A stretch of DNA of 7,352 nt. Origin: Bacillota bacterium (lineage in GTDB: Bacteria > Bacillota > Dethiobacteria > SKNC01). Both the position numbers and the translations under genes were made by a program. The DNA is taken from NCBI GenBank assembly GCA_007121375.1, contig SKLX01000022.1, positions 1 to 7,352 of the forward strand, in the 5' to 3' direction. The notes beneath the pieces are model-generated. The model was not told the origin of the DNA. It made no database searches and was given only the letters and a program-made list of their open reading frames with translations. This document shows positions 1-6,047 of the stretch, in pieces. How positions within the stretch are numbered: the first letter of the stretch is position 1; each line of letters opens with the position of its first letter.

Positions 1-748
1 AGTAGCGCTGGCTTAAAATTAATTGAGACATTTCCTCCATGAGATTTACATTGGACCCTTCCAAAAAACCCTGGCGAAGGGAACCCAAATCCCCATCTTC
101 AGGATTTCCCGGCAGAGCCTCTCCCGATGCTTCTGTAGCTTCCAGAAGATTTCCCCCCATGGAAGCCAATCCCCCAGGGTTCTCAAAGGTAAAAAGGTCC
201 AGGCGTCCCAGGAGGACCCTTTCCCTGTCATCTTCCCCTTCCTGGTTTTCCTGGGGAAACTCCACAAAAACCTCTCCCCGGGAATTGATCTCAATTCCCT
301 CCAGGCCACCCTCTGTGGGTAGAGGGTTTAGTTCTCCCATCAGGCGGTAGCCCCGGGAGTTTACCAAAAAGCCCTCTTCATCCAGGCTGAAGGCCCCTTC
401 CCGGGTATAGGCTGTTGCCGCCTCCTCCCTTTCCACACCGAAAAATCCTTCTCCTTCTATGGCCACATCCAGGGAACGATTGGTTTCCACAAAAGAGCCC
501 GACTTCAAATTCAAGGAATTACCCGTCACCTGGCTGCCCCTGCCCGTTTGTGGCATTAGACCCGTGGTGGTTTCCTGGGCTACAGGAGTCCCCCTCTGTT
601 CCTTTCCCTGGTAGAGGAGATCGGAAAAATTTACATCCCTTTTCTTAAAGCCATAAGTATTCACATTGCTGACATTGTTGGATATATTATCTATCTTCAG
701 GCTTTCTCCCCTCATACCGGCGGTTCCACTCTTTAAAATGTTAATCAT
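1..748 (-). CDS. flgG: Flagellar distal rod protein FlgG (FlgG/FlhP-type), 3' end outside window
   Basis: The ATG at 748 opens a frame that runs without a stop off the left edge, giving 249 residues. It ends in MEEMSQLILSQRY just before the usual C-terminus, so roughly 15-20 residues are missing. The protein belongs to the flagellar rod/hook family. Its N-terminus is MINILKSGTAGMRGESLKID and then NNVSNVNTYGFKKRDVNFSD (24-43), a typical FlgG-like start. The core signature is SLDVAIEGEGFFGV (92-105), followed by YTREGAFSLDEEGFLVNSRG (114-133). The C-terminal signature is LRQGFLEGSNVNLMEEMS (224-241). The middle (about 165-220) is acidic and poorly conserved, as in this family's variable domain. 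It follows its paralogue flgF by 26 bases, matching the tandem flgF-flgG or flhO-flhP pairs of other Bacillota. FlgG is favoured over FlgE by its length of about 265, but FlhP naming is also possible. Confidence 0.9.
   Translation of the reverse strand, partial: MINILKSGTAGMRGESLKIDNISNNVSNVNTYGFKKRDVNFSDLLYQGKEQRGTPVAQETTTGLMPQTGRGSQVTGNSLNLKSGSFVETNRSLDVAIEGEGFFGVEREEAATAYTREGAFSLDEEGFLVNSRGYRLMGELNPLPTEGGLEGIEINSRGEVFVEFPQENQEGEDDRERVLLGRLDLFTFENPGGLASMGGNLLEATEASGEALPGNPEDGDLGSLRQGFLEGSNVNLMEEMSQLILSQRY
280..299. repeat. Perfect 9-base inverted repeat within flgG
   Basis: GGGAATTGA (280-288), a 2-base centre and TCAATTCCC (291-299) form a near-complete palindrome inside the flgG coding sequence (residues about 150-156). 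No T-tract follows on either strand, so it is not an intrinsic terminator. One such repeat could occur by chance in several kilobases. Confidence 0.4.
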
Positions 749-754
749 ATCCCT

Positions 755-760
755 TCACCT
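755..760 (-). promoter_or_regulatory. Ribosome binding site of flgG
   Basis: The minus strand reads AGGTGA in the 26-base gap between the two rod genes, seven bases before the ATG at 748. It supports that start and a separate initiation event for flgG. Confidence 0.75.
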
Positions 761-774
761 ACCCTTTCTTTTCT

Positions 775-1542
775 TTACCTGAGGGATCCCACTTCATTGG
801 CACATTTGCTCAAAAGTTCATCCTGGGTCTGAATAACCCGCTGATTCATCTCATAAGCCCTCAGGGCAATCATGGCCTGGGATATCTCCTGGGCCAAGTC
901 CACATTAGCTCCTTCTAAAAAACCTTGGTGGAGGGTAGTATTTAAGCCCTCCTGGTTAACCAGCTGGGTACCTTCCGTCACATTAAAAAGATTGCTTCCT
1001 TCCTTTCGCAGGGTTTCGGGATTTTCAAACTCTGCCAGGAGCATCCTTCCCACCTGCTGGTCCCGGGAGGTTATATTTCCCTCCCCGTCCACCTGGATAT
1101 CCTCCCCTGGTATCACCAGGGGTTCTTCGCCTTCTCCCAAAACCCTGTGGCCCTGGTCTGTCACCAGGTTGCCCTGGGAATCCCTTAGAAAATGACCGCT
1201 CCTGGTATAACGAACTCCGTCGGGGGTCATCACCGCAAAGAATCCTTCCCCCTCCAGGCCGAAATCCAGGGGGGAATCCGTCTGCTTTAACTGCCCCTGG
1301 GAATGCTGGGTAATGTTTTCTTCTACCAGGGCTCCCAGGTTTATACTGCCCAATGCGGGAAGGCGCATAAACCCGGCACTTCTTTCCTGGGAGCTCAAAA
1401 GCATGTGGGGAAAACTGCTTACCACCGACTGGTCCCTTTTATAACCGCTGGTGCTCAGGTTTGACATGTTATTGGCCATGGTTTCCTGCTTTATTTTTTC
1501 CGTCATCATTCCGCTGGCTGCCGTATAAAGACCTCTAATCAA
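775..1542 (-). CDS. flgF: Flagellar rod protein, FlgF/FlhO type
   Basis: This is a rod subunit of the flagellar basal body, exported through the type III apparatus and assembled across the cell wall. The 255 residues show the FlgF/FlgG family plan. The N-terminal helix region is MIRGLYTAASGMMTEKIKQE with NNMSNLSTSGYKRDQ (24-38). The signature LKQTDSPLDFGLEGEGFFAV (85-104) is followed by YTRSGHFLRDSQGNLVTDQG (112-131). The C-terminal helix contains GFLEGANVDLAQEISQAMIA (207-226) and ALRAYEMNQRVIQTQDEL. The stretch SGYKRDQSVVSSFPHMLLS (32-50) and the ending ANEVGSLR match Bacillus FlhO better than typical FlgG, so I assign the FlgF/FlhO side of the family; the FlgF versus FlgG label is less certain than the family. 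The start is TTG at 1542, one base after the previous stop, confirmed by the conserved N-terminus. No signal peptide is present, as expected. Confidence 0.92.
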   Translation of the reverse strand: MIRGLYTAASGMMTEKIKQETMANNMSNLSTSGYKRDQSVVSSFPHMLLSSQERSAGFMRLPALGSINLGALVEENITQHSQGQLKQTDSPLDFGLEGEGFFAVMTPDGVRYTRSGHFLRDSQGNLVTDQGHRVLGEGEEPLVIPGEDIQVDGEGNITSRDQQVGRMLLAEFENPETLRKEGSNLFNVTEGTQLVNQEGLNTTLHQGFLEGANVDLAQEISQAMIALRAYEMNQRVIQTQDELLSKCANEVGSLR

Positions 1543-1543
1543 G

Positions 1544-2089
1544 CTATCCCTCTCCCTTCATTATTATGGTTAAAACCTCATAGGAATCTCCCTCAAGGGG
1601 CAGTTCATAAGAACCTGCCCTTATTCTGCCGGCTGCTTCCATATCCCTGGCCAGCTTCATAAATATTTCCTTGTCGGCCAGGACCCCCTCCTCCTGGAGA
1701 AGGGAAGCAGTTTTCTCCAGGCAGAAACCGGAAGGTATGCTAACATTTTTTTCTCCTTTTTCCCCATCACCATCAACTTCCCTTTCCCCGGAGCCTCCTT
1801 CAACTTCCTTTTCTTCCACCAGACTATCTCCTGGAGGATTTTCTTCTGAAGAACCTTCTTCTGCCGGTGTTTTCTCTTCTATGATGGGATCCTTTTGCTC
1901 CTGGTTATCCTCCAGGTCTTCGGCAAAATATACCACCTCCTCCCGGAAAACCATTCCCAGTTCCCGGGCCTCCTGGATAATATCCTCCTCCTCGAAATTG
2001 GCAGAAGGTTCCATGGAAAACACCAGGGAAGCCAGGACCAGGCCCAGGCCCAAACCAAAAAGAACGGGGGGAGTTATGATGAATTTCAA
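1544..2089 (-). CDS. Membrane-anchored YceG/LysM-like module protein lacking the MltG catalytic domain
   Basis: The 181-residue product has an N-terminal hydrophobic helix (about 5-26, TPPVLFGLGLGLVLASLVF). Next come a short conserved-looking segment EEEDIIQEARELGMVF (33-48), a very acidic Glu/Gly/Ser/Pro linker (about 58-114), and a C-terminal module (117-180). That module, SIPSGFCLEKTASLLQEEGV and then GRIRAGSYELPLEGDSYEVL (154-173), resembles the LysM-like N-terminal part of YceG/MltG transglycosylases, whose pattern is a pro-Gly start and an 'AGxY' near the end. The catalytic transglycosylase domain is absent, so databases may name it MltG although it cannot be an active enzyme. One Lys before the helix and acidic residues after it predict an outward-facing module. 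The start is a TTG at 2089 overlapping the upstream TGA (TTGA), with no clear ribosome site, so it is probably translated by reinitiation. Its role in flagellation is unknown. Confidence 0.7.
   Translation of the reverse strand: MKFIITPPVLFGLGLGLVLASLVFSMEPSANFEEEDIIQEARELGMVFREEVVYFAEDLEDNQEQKDPIIEEKTPAEEGSSEENPPGDSLVEEKEVEGGSGEREVDGDGEKGEKNVSIPSGFCLEKTASLLQEEGVLADKEIFMKLARDMEAAGRIRAGSYELPLEGDSYEVLTIIMKGEG
1552..1557 (-). promoter_or_regulatory. Ribosome binding site supporting a TTG start for flgF
   Basis: The minus strand reads AGGGAG nine bases before TTG at 1542, inside the end of the preceding gene. A second purine run (GAGGGA) is closer still. Together with the conserved N-terminal protein sequence this decides in favour of the TTG start. 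Confidence 0.65.
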
Positions 2090-2622
2090 CGTTTTAAACC
2101 AAGTATTAATTCTACTTCCCCCTTTCCCATGTTTAAATGACGGGCAATTTCTTCCGTATCTTTACCCTTTTCCTTAAGATGGTGAACCCTTTCATAAAGT
2201 TTTTTAAGCTCCTTATTTCCCTGGCCTTTCTCCTCTTCCCGGAGGGAGGAAGTATTTTTCATTTTATGGGGCAGGTAGGTAACATTGTTCTGGTAGAGGT
2301 CAGAAACAGCCTGATTCTCCAACTCCTGGGGCTCAAAAGTTATCTTTTCCATCCCCTCAGAGGCCTTTTTTTCAGCTTCAATTTTTAAGGAAAAGTACTC
2401 CTTCTTTTCTTTCTTGAGCTCCCTTAAAGTTTCGGCTACTTCCTTTTTCAGCCTTTCCAGCTCCTTTTCCGAGGGGGACTCCTGGTTATCCCGGTACTCC
2501 CGGCTTTCATCTTCTACCTGTAATTTATCAGGAAGGGGGCCTCCTGACTCCAGGACCTCCCGGGCATTGGTAAGGACCAGGAACATGCCAACAGCCAAAA
2601 ATATGTAGAGCAATTTTCTCAC
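2086..2622 (-). CDS. SwrB-like single-pass membrane protein with coiled coil and C-terminal HTH-like helix pair (DUF6115-like)
   Basis: The 178-residue protein starts with a hydrophobic helix (about 3-19, LLYIFLAVGMFLVLTNA). A charged region follows, then a predicted coiled coil rich in Lys and Glu (about 51-90, SEKELERLKKEVAETLRELK onward) and a compact C-terminal module (about 138-178). The ending EEIARHLNMGKGEVELILGL (157-176) looks like a helix-turn-helix and is the hallmark I associate with DUF6115/SwrB-type proteins. Bacillus subtilis swrB also directly follows sigD, has one membrane helix and about 170 residues, and is known to activate the FliPQR export core. SwrB-like function is therefore an inference from position and architecture; I cannot align the sequences here. 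The GTG start at 2622 overlaps the sigD stop (GTGA), and AGGAAAG lies at 2626-2632. Topology is uncertain because charges flank the helix on both sides. Confidence 0.72.
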   Translation of the reverse strand: MRKLLYIFLAVGMFLVLTNAREVLESGGPLPDKLQVEDESREYRDNQESPSEKELERLKKEVAETLRELKKEKKEYFSLKIEAEKKASEGMEKITFEPQELENQAVSDLYQNNVTYLPHKMKNTSSLREEEKGQGNKELKKLYERVHHLKEKGKDTEEIARHLNMGKGEVELILGLKR

Positions 2623-3383
2623 CTGCTTTCCTGGTGTTCCCTGCTTAGATATCTTTTCAGCTTCATAACCGCTCTGCTGTGGATTTGAGAAACCCTGGAT
2701 TCAGAAAGACTCATGACTTCTCCTATTTCCTTCATGGTAAGTTCTTCGTAATAATAGAGGGATAAAACCAGCTTGTCCCGCTTGGAAAGATTATCCAGGG
2801 CCTCCTTCAACAGCATGGACCTTTCCTTTGTCTCCAGGTGCTCCTCGGGCCCCTTTTCCTTGCAGGAAACCGTATCCCTTAAGTATTTTTTGTTCTGGCT
2901 GTCTTCACTGTTGAAAAGAACAGTTTCCAGAGAAACAACGCTGCTGTGGTTGACCTGGTTCAGGGTTTTATTTATAAAGGAACTGCTGACCCCCATATAA
3001 TCTGCCACCTCCCGGGGTGTTGCCTCCCGGCCCAACTTGTTTTCCAGGGATCGATAGCCCTCTTCAATTTTTTTCATATTCTGCAGGAGAGAACGGGGCA
3101 CCCAGCTGAACCGCCGGAGCTCATCCAGGATGGCTCCCTTTATCCGCACGGCGGCATAGCTTTTAAACTGGCTCCCCTTATCGGGTTTATACTTTTCCAA
3201 GGCATCCAGCAGCCCAATCACTCCCCAGCTAACCAGATCATCATATTCTACATGTCCTGGTAAGCCCATGGACATCCTCCTGGCAATTTCCTTCACCAGG
3301 GGCAAATATTCTACCGTCAGTTCCTGCTTCCATTTATCATCTTTAGTATCCAGGTACTTCTGCCACATTTCCTCAGCAAGCAT
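2619..3383 (-). CDS. sigD: Flagellar RNA polymerase sigma factor SigD/FliA (sigma-28)
   Basis: This alternative sigma factor directs transcription of late flagellar, motility and often autolysin genes. It has 254 residues, the same length as Bacillus subtilis SigD. Region 2 covers about 23-97, with core-binding and -10-recognition sequence in YDDLVSWGVIGLLDALEKY (47-65), FKSYAAVRIKGAILDELR (73-90) and the junction WVPRSLL (94-100). Region 3 is about 101-150 (LGREATPREVADYMGVS, 117-133). Region 4 is about 190-246, with helix-turn-helix LTMKEIGEVMSLSESRVSQI (215-234) for -35 recognition. The SWVPRSL junction and lack of a region 1.1 are typical of the FliA/WhiG group and separate it from sigma-B/F types. 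The ATG at 3383 follows a good ribosome site. The stop overlaps the next gene's GTG by four bases. No anti-sigma gene (flgM) lies in this window. Confidence 0.97.
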   Translation of the reverse strand: MLAEEMWQKYLDTKDDKWKQELTVEYLPLVKEIARRMSMGLPGHVEYDDLVSWGVIGLLDALEKYKPDKGSQFKSYAAVRIKGAILDELRRFSWVPRSLLQNMKKIEEGYRSLENKLGREATPREVADYMGVSSSFINKTLNQVNHSSVVSLETVLFNSEDSQNKKYLRDTVSCKEKGPEEHLETKERSMLLKEALDNLSKRDKLVLSLYYYEELTMKEIGEVMSLSESRVSQIHSRAVMKLKRYLSREHQESR

Positions 3384-3390
3384 GGTGCAA

Positions 3391-3397
3391 CCCCCTT
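3391..3397 (-). promoter_or_regulatory. Ribosome binding site of sigD
   Basis: The minus strand reads AAGGGGG seven bases before the ATG at 3383, in the 23-base gap after the PilZ stop. It fixes the SigD start, and the resulting 254-residue length agrees with the family. Confidence 0.65.
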
Positions 3398-3406
3398 TTT
3401 AACTGC

Positions 3407-4069
3407 TTATAGCCCTTCTCGCATTCTTTCAAAGATAAAACTGATAAACTTTTCCCTGTCCTTCTCACATATACTGAAAAACTCCACGCAAATCCAGTAA
3501 TTAATATTATCCTTATTAAATCTTTCCTTTAATTCTATGGTCCTGACCACCTTAGCCCTGGCATTCAGCACAAAGTCCGGGAGGACAACGTTAATATCTA
3601 AAAACTGTCCGGGAGGAATGTTTAATTCCGAAGAAAATTTAATCCCCCCGCCCCCTATATCCACCGTTAGCCCTTCCTGAAATTTAAACTCCTGGTGCCC
3701 CTCCTGCCTGCTAATTTCCTTTTGATGATAACGATATTTTACAGGTAGTACACAGGGTACTCGCACGTATTTTCGCCTCTGGAGCCTTTCACTAATCCGG
3801 GGTTCTTCCAGGTTGTAAAGGGGGACATTGTCATCCTTTAAACGGGAAATAACTTTGCTGGTATAATAATAAACAGCATCATCTTCTATTTTTTTAACCT
3901 TTATTTTGTCCCCCTGATAGAGGAGCAGGCTCTTGTTGTTGTTGATGGGAAGGCCTACCGTTATGCTGCCTTTTTCCATGTCCTGAATCATGGACTTGTA
4001 GAAGTGTTCCTCTTCCTCCAGGGCAATTTCCAGTTTTTCGTTGACTTTAAAATTATGTTTTTTCGTCAT
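3407..4069 (-). CDS. PilZ-domain cyclic-di-GMP receptor, YcgR/MotI (YpfA) type flagellar brake
   Basis: The protein has 220 residues, close to Bacillus MotI/YpfA (about 217). It has the two-domain plan of YcgR proteins: an N-terminal YcgR-type beta domain (about 10-90, including GSITVGLPINNN and a charged KIKVKKIEDDAVYYYTSKV region) and a C-terminal PilZ domain (about 95-215). The arginine motif is present as R99-K-Y-V-R103 in RRKYVRVPC. The second signature reads D137-I-G-G-G-G142 (followed by I-K-F), so the usual serine of [D/N]xSxxG is glycine. In this family ligand binding lets the protein act on the flagellar motor stator or switch; that role is inferred here from family and operon position. 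It sits between flhG and sigD, where Bacillus subtilis carries chemotaxis genes. No transmembrane segment is seen. PilZ identity is secure; MotI-like function and ligand affinity are not demonstrated. Confidence 0.92.
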   Translation of the reverse strand: MTKKHNFKVNEKLEIALEEEEHFYKSMIQDMEKGSITVGLPINNNKSLLLYQGDKIKVKKIEDDAVYYYTSKVISRLKDDNVPLYNLEEPRISERLQRRKYVRVPCVLPVKYRYHQKEISRQEGHQEFKFQEGLTVDIGGGGIKFSSELNIPPGQFLDINVVLPDFVLNARAKVVRTIELKERFNKDNINYWICVEFFSICEKDREKFISFIFERMREGL

Positions 4070-4075
4070 TTTTAT

Positions 4076-4082
4076 CCACCTT
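4076..4082 (-). promoter_or_regulatory. Ribosome binding site of the PilZ gene
   Basis: On the minus strand AAGGTGG overlaps the flhG TAA stop and lies six bases before the ATG at 4069. This good match to the anti-Shine-Dalgarno sequence supports that ATG and suggests coupled translation with flhG. Confidence 0.75.
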
Positions 4083-4965
4083 ATGACATAAGTTTAACCA
4101 TCTTGTTCAAAAAACTTTTTAATCCCTTCTTTTTATCATTATTACCCTCTCCGCCATCAGCCAAAATATCAGCCAGGTTACGGACGGACCGGGCGGCCCG
4201 GCAGTTAGGAAAGCTCAAGATGAAAGGATTTTGCATCCTTACCGCCTCATTCACCTGGTTGTCCTCCAGTATTTCTCCCAGGTACAACAGGTCCACCTCC
4301 AGGTATTTTAAAGCAGCCTTTTCCAGTTTGTTTGACACCTGCCGGGCTTCATTCTGGGACCTGGCCCGGTTAATAATTACCTTTATCTGGGAATGGATTT
4401 TGTATTGGGAAACCAGCTTGATGATACCGTATGAATCGGTTATGGAGGTGGGCTCAGGAGTCACCACCACCAGGAGTTCATGGGCCGCCGAGATAAAGCG
4501 AAGAACCTTTTGGCTTAAACCCGCTGAAGTATCAATAATTATCAGGTCAACTTCCCTTTCCAGCTGGAGAAGCTCCCTAACAAACCGTTCCTGGTGCTCC
4601 TGGCTAAGGTTGGCCAGCTGCTCAATTCCGGAACCCCCGGGAATAATCTTCAGGTTGCAGGGACCTTCTACCATGATTTCTTTCAAGGATCTCCTCTCAT
4701 AGAGAAAGTCCTGGAGATTGTACCGGGAGTATATTCCCAGCAAAACATCCACGTTGGCCATTCCCAGGTCCCCGTCAAAGAGAACCACCCTCAATCCCTT
4801 CTGGGACAGGGCCAGGGAAAGATTTACCGCCAGATTACTCTTACCAACCCCACCCTTACCGCTGGTGATGCAAATCACTCTGCACAGATTATTCTTTGGG
4901 GGGGAGTGAATCACGGTACCCGTCTTTTTATTGAGGTTTCTTAGTCCATAGGCTTGATCCATCAT
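4081..4965 (-). CDS. flhG: MinD-like ATPase FlhG (YlxH/FleN), flagellar number regulator
   Basis: FlhG is a ParA/MinD-type ATPase that stimulates FlhF GTP hydrolysis and restricts flagellar number or spacing. The 294 residues begin with the conserved activator motif DQAYGLR (3-9), the element known in the family to insert into FlhF. The deviant Walker A is KGGVGKS (37-43, signature lysine K37). FDGDLG (63-68) is switch I, IIIDTSAGLS (142-151) is switch II, and KVIINRARS (195-203) is the conserved strand and loop. The C-terminus has a basic segment (KKK, 278-280) and then an amphipathic stretch, LKSFLNKMVKLM (282-293), consistent with the ATP-dependent membrane-targeting helix of MinD/FlhG. 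Two ATG codons occur in tandem, at 4965 and 4962. The first overlaps the flhF stop and has GGGAG at 4976-4980, ten bases upstream, so I chose it; either gives nearly the same protein. Confidence 0.97.
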   Translation of the reverse strand: MMDQAYGLRNLNKKTGTVIHSPPKNNLCRVICITSGKGGVGKSNLAVNLSLALSQKGLRVVLFDGDLGMANVDVLLGIYSRYNLQDFLYERRSLKEIMVEGPCNLKIIPGGSGIEQLANLSQEHQERFVRELLQLEREVDLIIIDTSAGLSQKVLRFISAAHELLVVVTPEPTSITDSYGIIKLVSQYKIHSQIKVIINRARSQNEARQVSNKLEKAALKYLEVDLLYLGEILEDNQVNEAVRMQNPFILSFPNCRAARSVRNLADILADGGEGNNDKKKGLKSFLNKMVKLMS

Positions 4966-6047
4966 TTCCCATCAGCTCCCATTATCAGGTTTATCATGTG
5001 TTCCTCCCGGGCCAGCATCAGGTCCTCGGGAACCTTCTGTCCCGTAGCCAGGTAAGCCACGGGAGTGGAGGTGTGGTACAGGGTGTTGAAAATGTTCCCG
5101 TAGGCATCCGTTTCATCCAGTTTGGTAAAAATGAAGGAATGGTAGTTGGCAGGCTTAAAGTTTTCAGCTATGGTTATCAGGTCCTTACCCTTGGTAGTAA
5201 CACTAAGGACCAGAAAGGTTATGGCCTGGGGCAAAACCTTCATAAAGCCCTCCAGCTCCCCCAGCTGGTAAGAATTCTTGGAGCTCCTGCCTGCCGTATC
5301 AATCATAATTAAATCCAGGTGCTTCATCCTTTCCACCGCCTCCTCCAGTTCCTGGGGGGACATGACCACCTCCAGGGGAAGGCCCATGAGATGGGAATAG
5401 GTTTTCAGCTGCTCTACGGCTCCAATCCGGTAAGTGTCAATGGTTATCAGGCCAACCTGTTTCTTTTTAAATACTCCGTAACTGGCAGCCATCTTGGCCA
5501 GGGTAGTAGTCTTTCCTACCCCCGTAGGGCCTACAAAACAAAAGACCTGCCCCTGGCCCCCATATTCCACGGACTTAATATGCCGGGCTATTTTATCCCT
5601 TATAACCCTGTCCATCTTGTCCTCCTCCAGGTCCTCCTGGGGAAATTCCTTACCTATTTCATCAGTTATCTCAAGGGCAATCCTGCTGTCTATGTCATTA
5701 TCCACAAGTCTTTGATAAAACTTTTGCAGGAGGGTGTTATTTTCCCCTTCCTCTTTTTCAGGGGAATCCCTGCGGGTAACAATCTGCTGGACCAGGGATT
5801 TAAGTTCCTGAATTTCGCCAGCCATGGAACGGTTCATTACCATTTCCTTCCGGGCAGCGGAAAAATCCTTCCGGGGGGAACCGTCCAGGGCAACGGTTAC
5901 CTCAATGTCCCGGGGGACAAAAAACCCCAGGGGTCCCTTTTTCTTAACCTTTTTGCTGTCAATAATGACGGCATCAGAACCCATTTCCTTTTTTATCCGG
6001 TGCATGGCTTCCCGCATGCTTGGGGCCACATATTTTTTAATCTTCAT
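4962..6047 (-). CDS. flhF: Signal-recognition-particle-type GTPase FlhF
   Basis: FlhF is an SRP-family GTPase that dimerises with GTP at the membrane and marks the site of flagellar basal-body assembly. The 361 residues match the family length. A basic B region (1 to about 100; MKIKKYVAPSMREAMHRIK is a typical start) precedes the N domain (about 105-160) and the G domain. The nucleotide-binding motifs are all intact: P-loop GPTGVGKTT (173-181), DTYRIGAVEQL (204-214), DTAGR (250-254), TKLDE (308-312), and the closing loop YLATGQKVPEDL (332-343). The ATG at 6047 lies inside the end of flhA, with a GGTGAG ribosome site at 6053-6058, five bases upstream. The stop overlaps the flhG start as ATGA. 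Immediate linkage to FlhG, its GTPase-activating partner, supports a functional pair. I see no missing residues or other oddities. Confidence 0.98.
   Translation of the reverse strand: MKIKKYVAPSMREAMHRIKKEMGSDAVIIDSKKVKKKGPLGFFVPRDIEVTVALDGSPRKDFSAARKEMVMNRSMAGEIQELKSLVQQIVTRRDSPEKEEGENNTLLQKFYQRLVDNDIDSRIALEITDEIGKEFPQEDLEEDKMDRVIRDKIARHIKSVEYGGQGQVFCFVGPTGVGKTTTLAKMAASYGVFKKKQVGLITIDTYRIGAVEQLKTYSHLMGLPLEVVMSPQELEEAVERMKHLDLIMIDTAGRSSKNSYQLGELEGFMKVLPQAITFLVLSVTTKGKDLITIAENFKPANYHSFIFTKLDETDAYGNIFNTLYHTSTPVAYLATGQKVPEDLMLAREEHMINLIMGADGK

Noticed and set aside
130..148. CTTCTG...CAGAAG hairpin in flgG
   Set aside because: A 6-base stem within coding sequence is expected by chance and has no T-tract.
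1544..2089. Annotation as an active endolytic transglycosylase MltG
   Set aside because: Only the LysM-like part is visible. The catalytic domain is absent, so enzyme activity is unsupported.
1671..2177. 168-codon Ser/Pro-rich open frame on the plus strand
   Set aside because: It is the complement of the acidic linker in the YceG-like gene. The Ser/Pro repeats come from reading Glu/Gly codons backwards.
4189..4201. CCGGGC-G-GCCCGG inverted repeat in flhG
   Set aside because: It is short and explained by Arg/Ala codons (RAAR). No T-tract follows, so it is not a terminator.
4004..4702. 232-codon open frame on the plus strand, opposite flhG and the start of the PilZ gene
   Set aside because: It is antisense to two well-supported genes, has a low-complexity Ser/Leu/Arg-rich translation, and no convincing ribosome site was identified.
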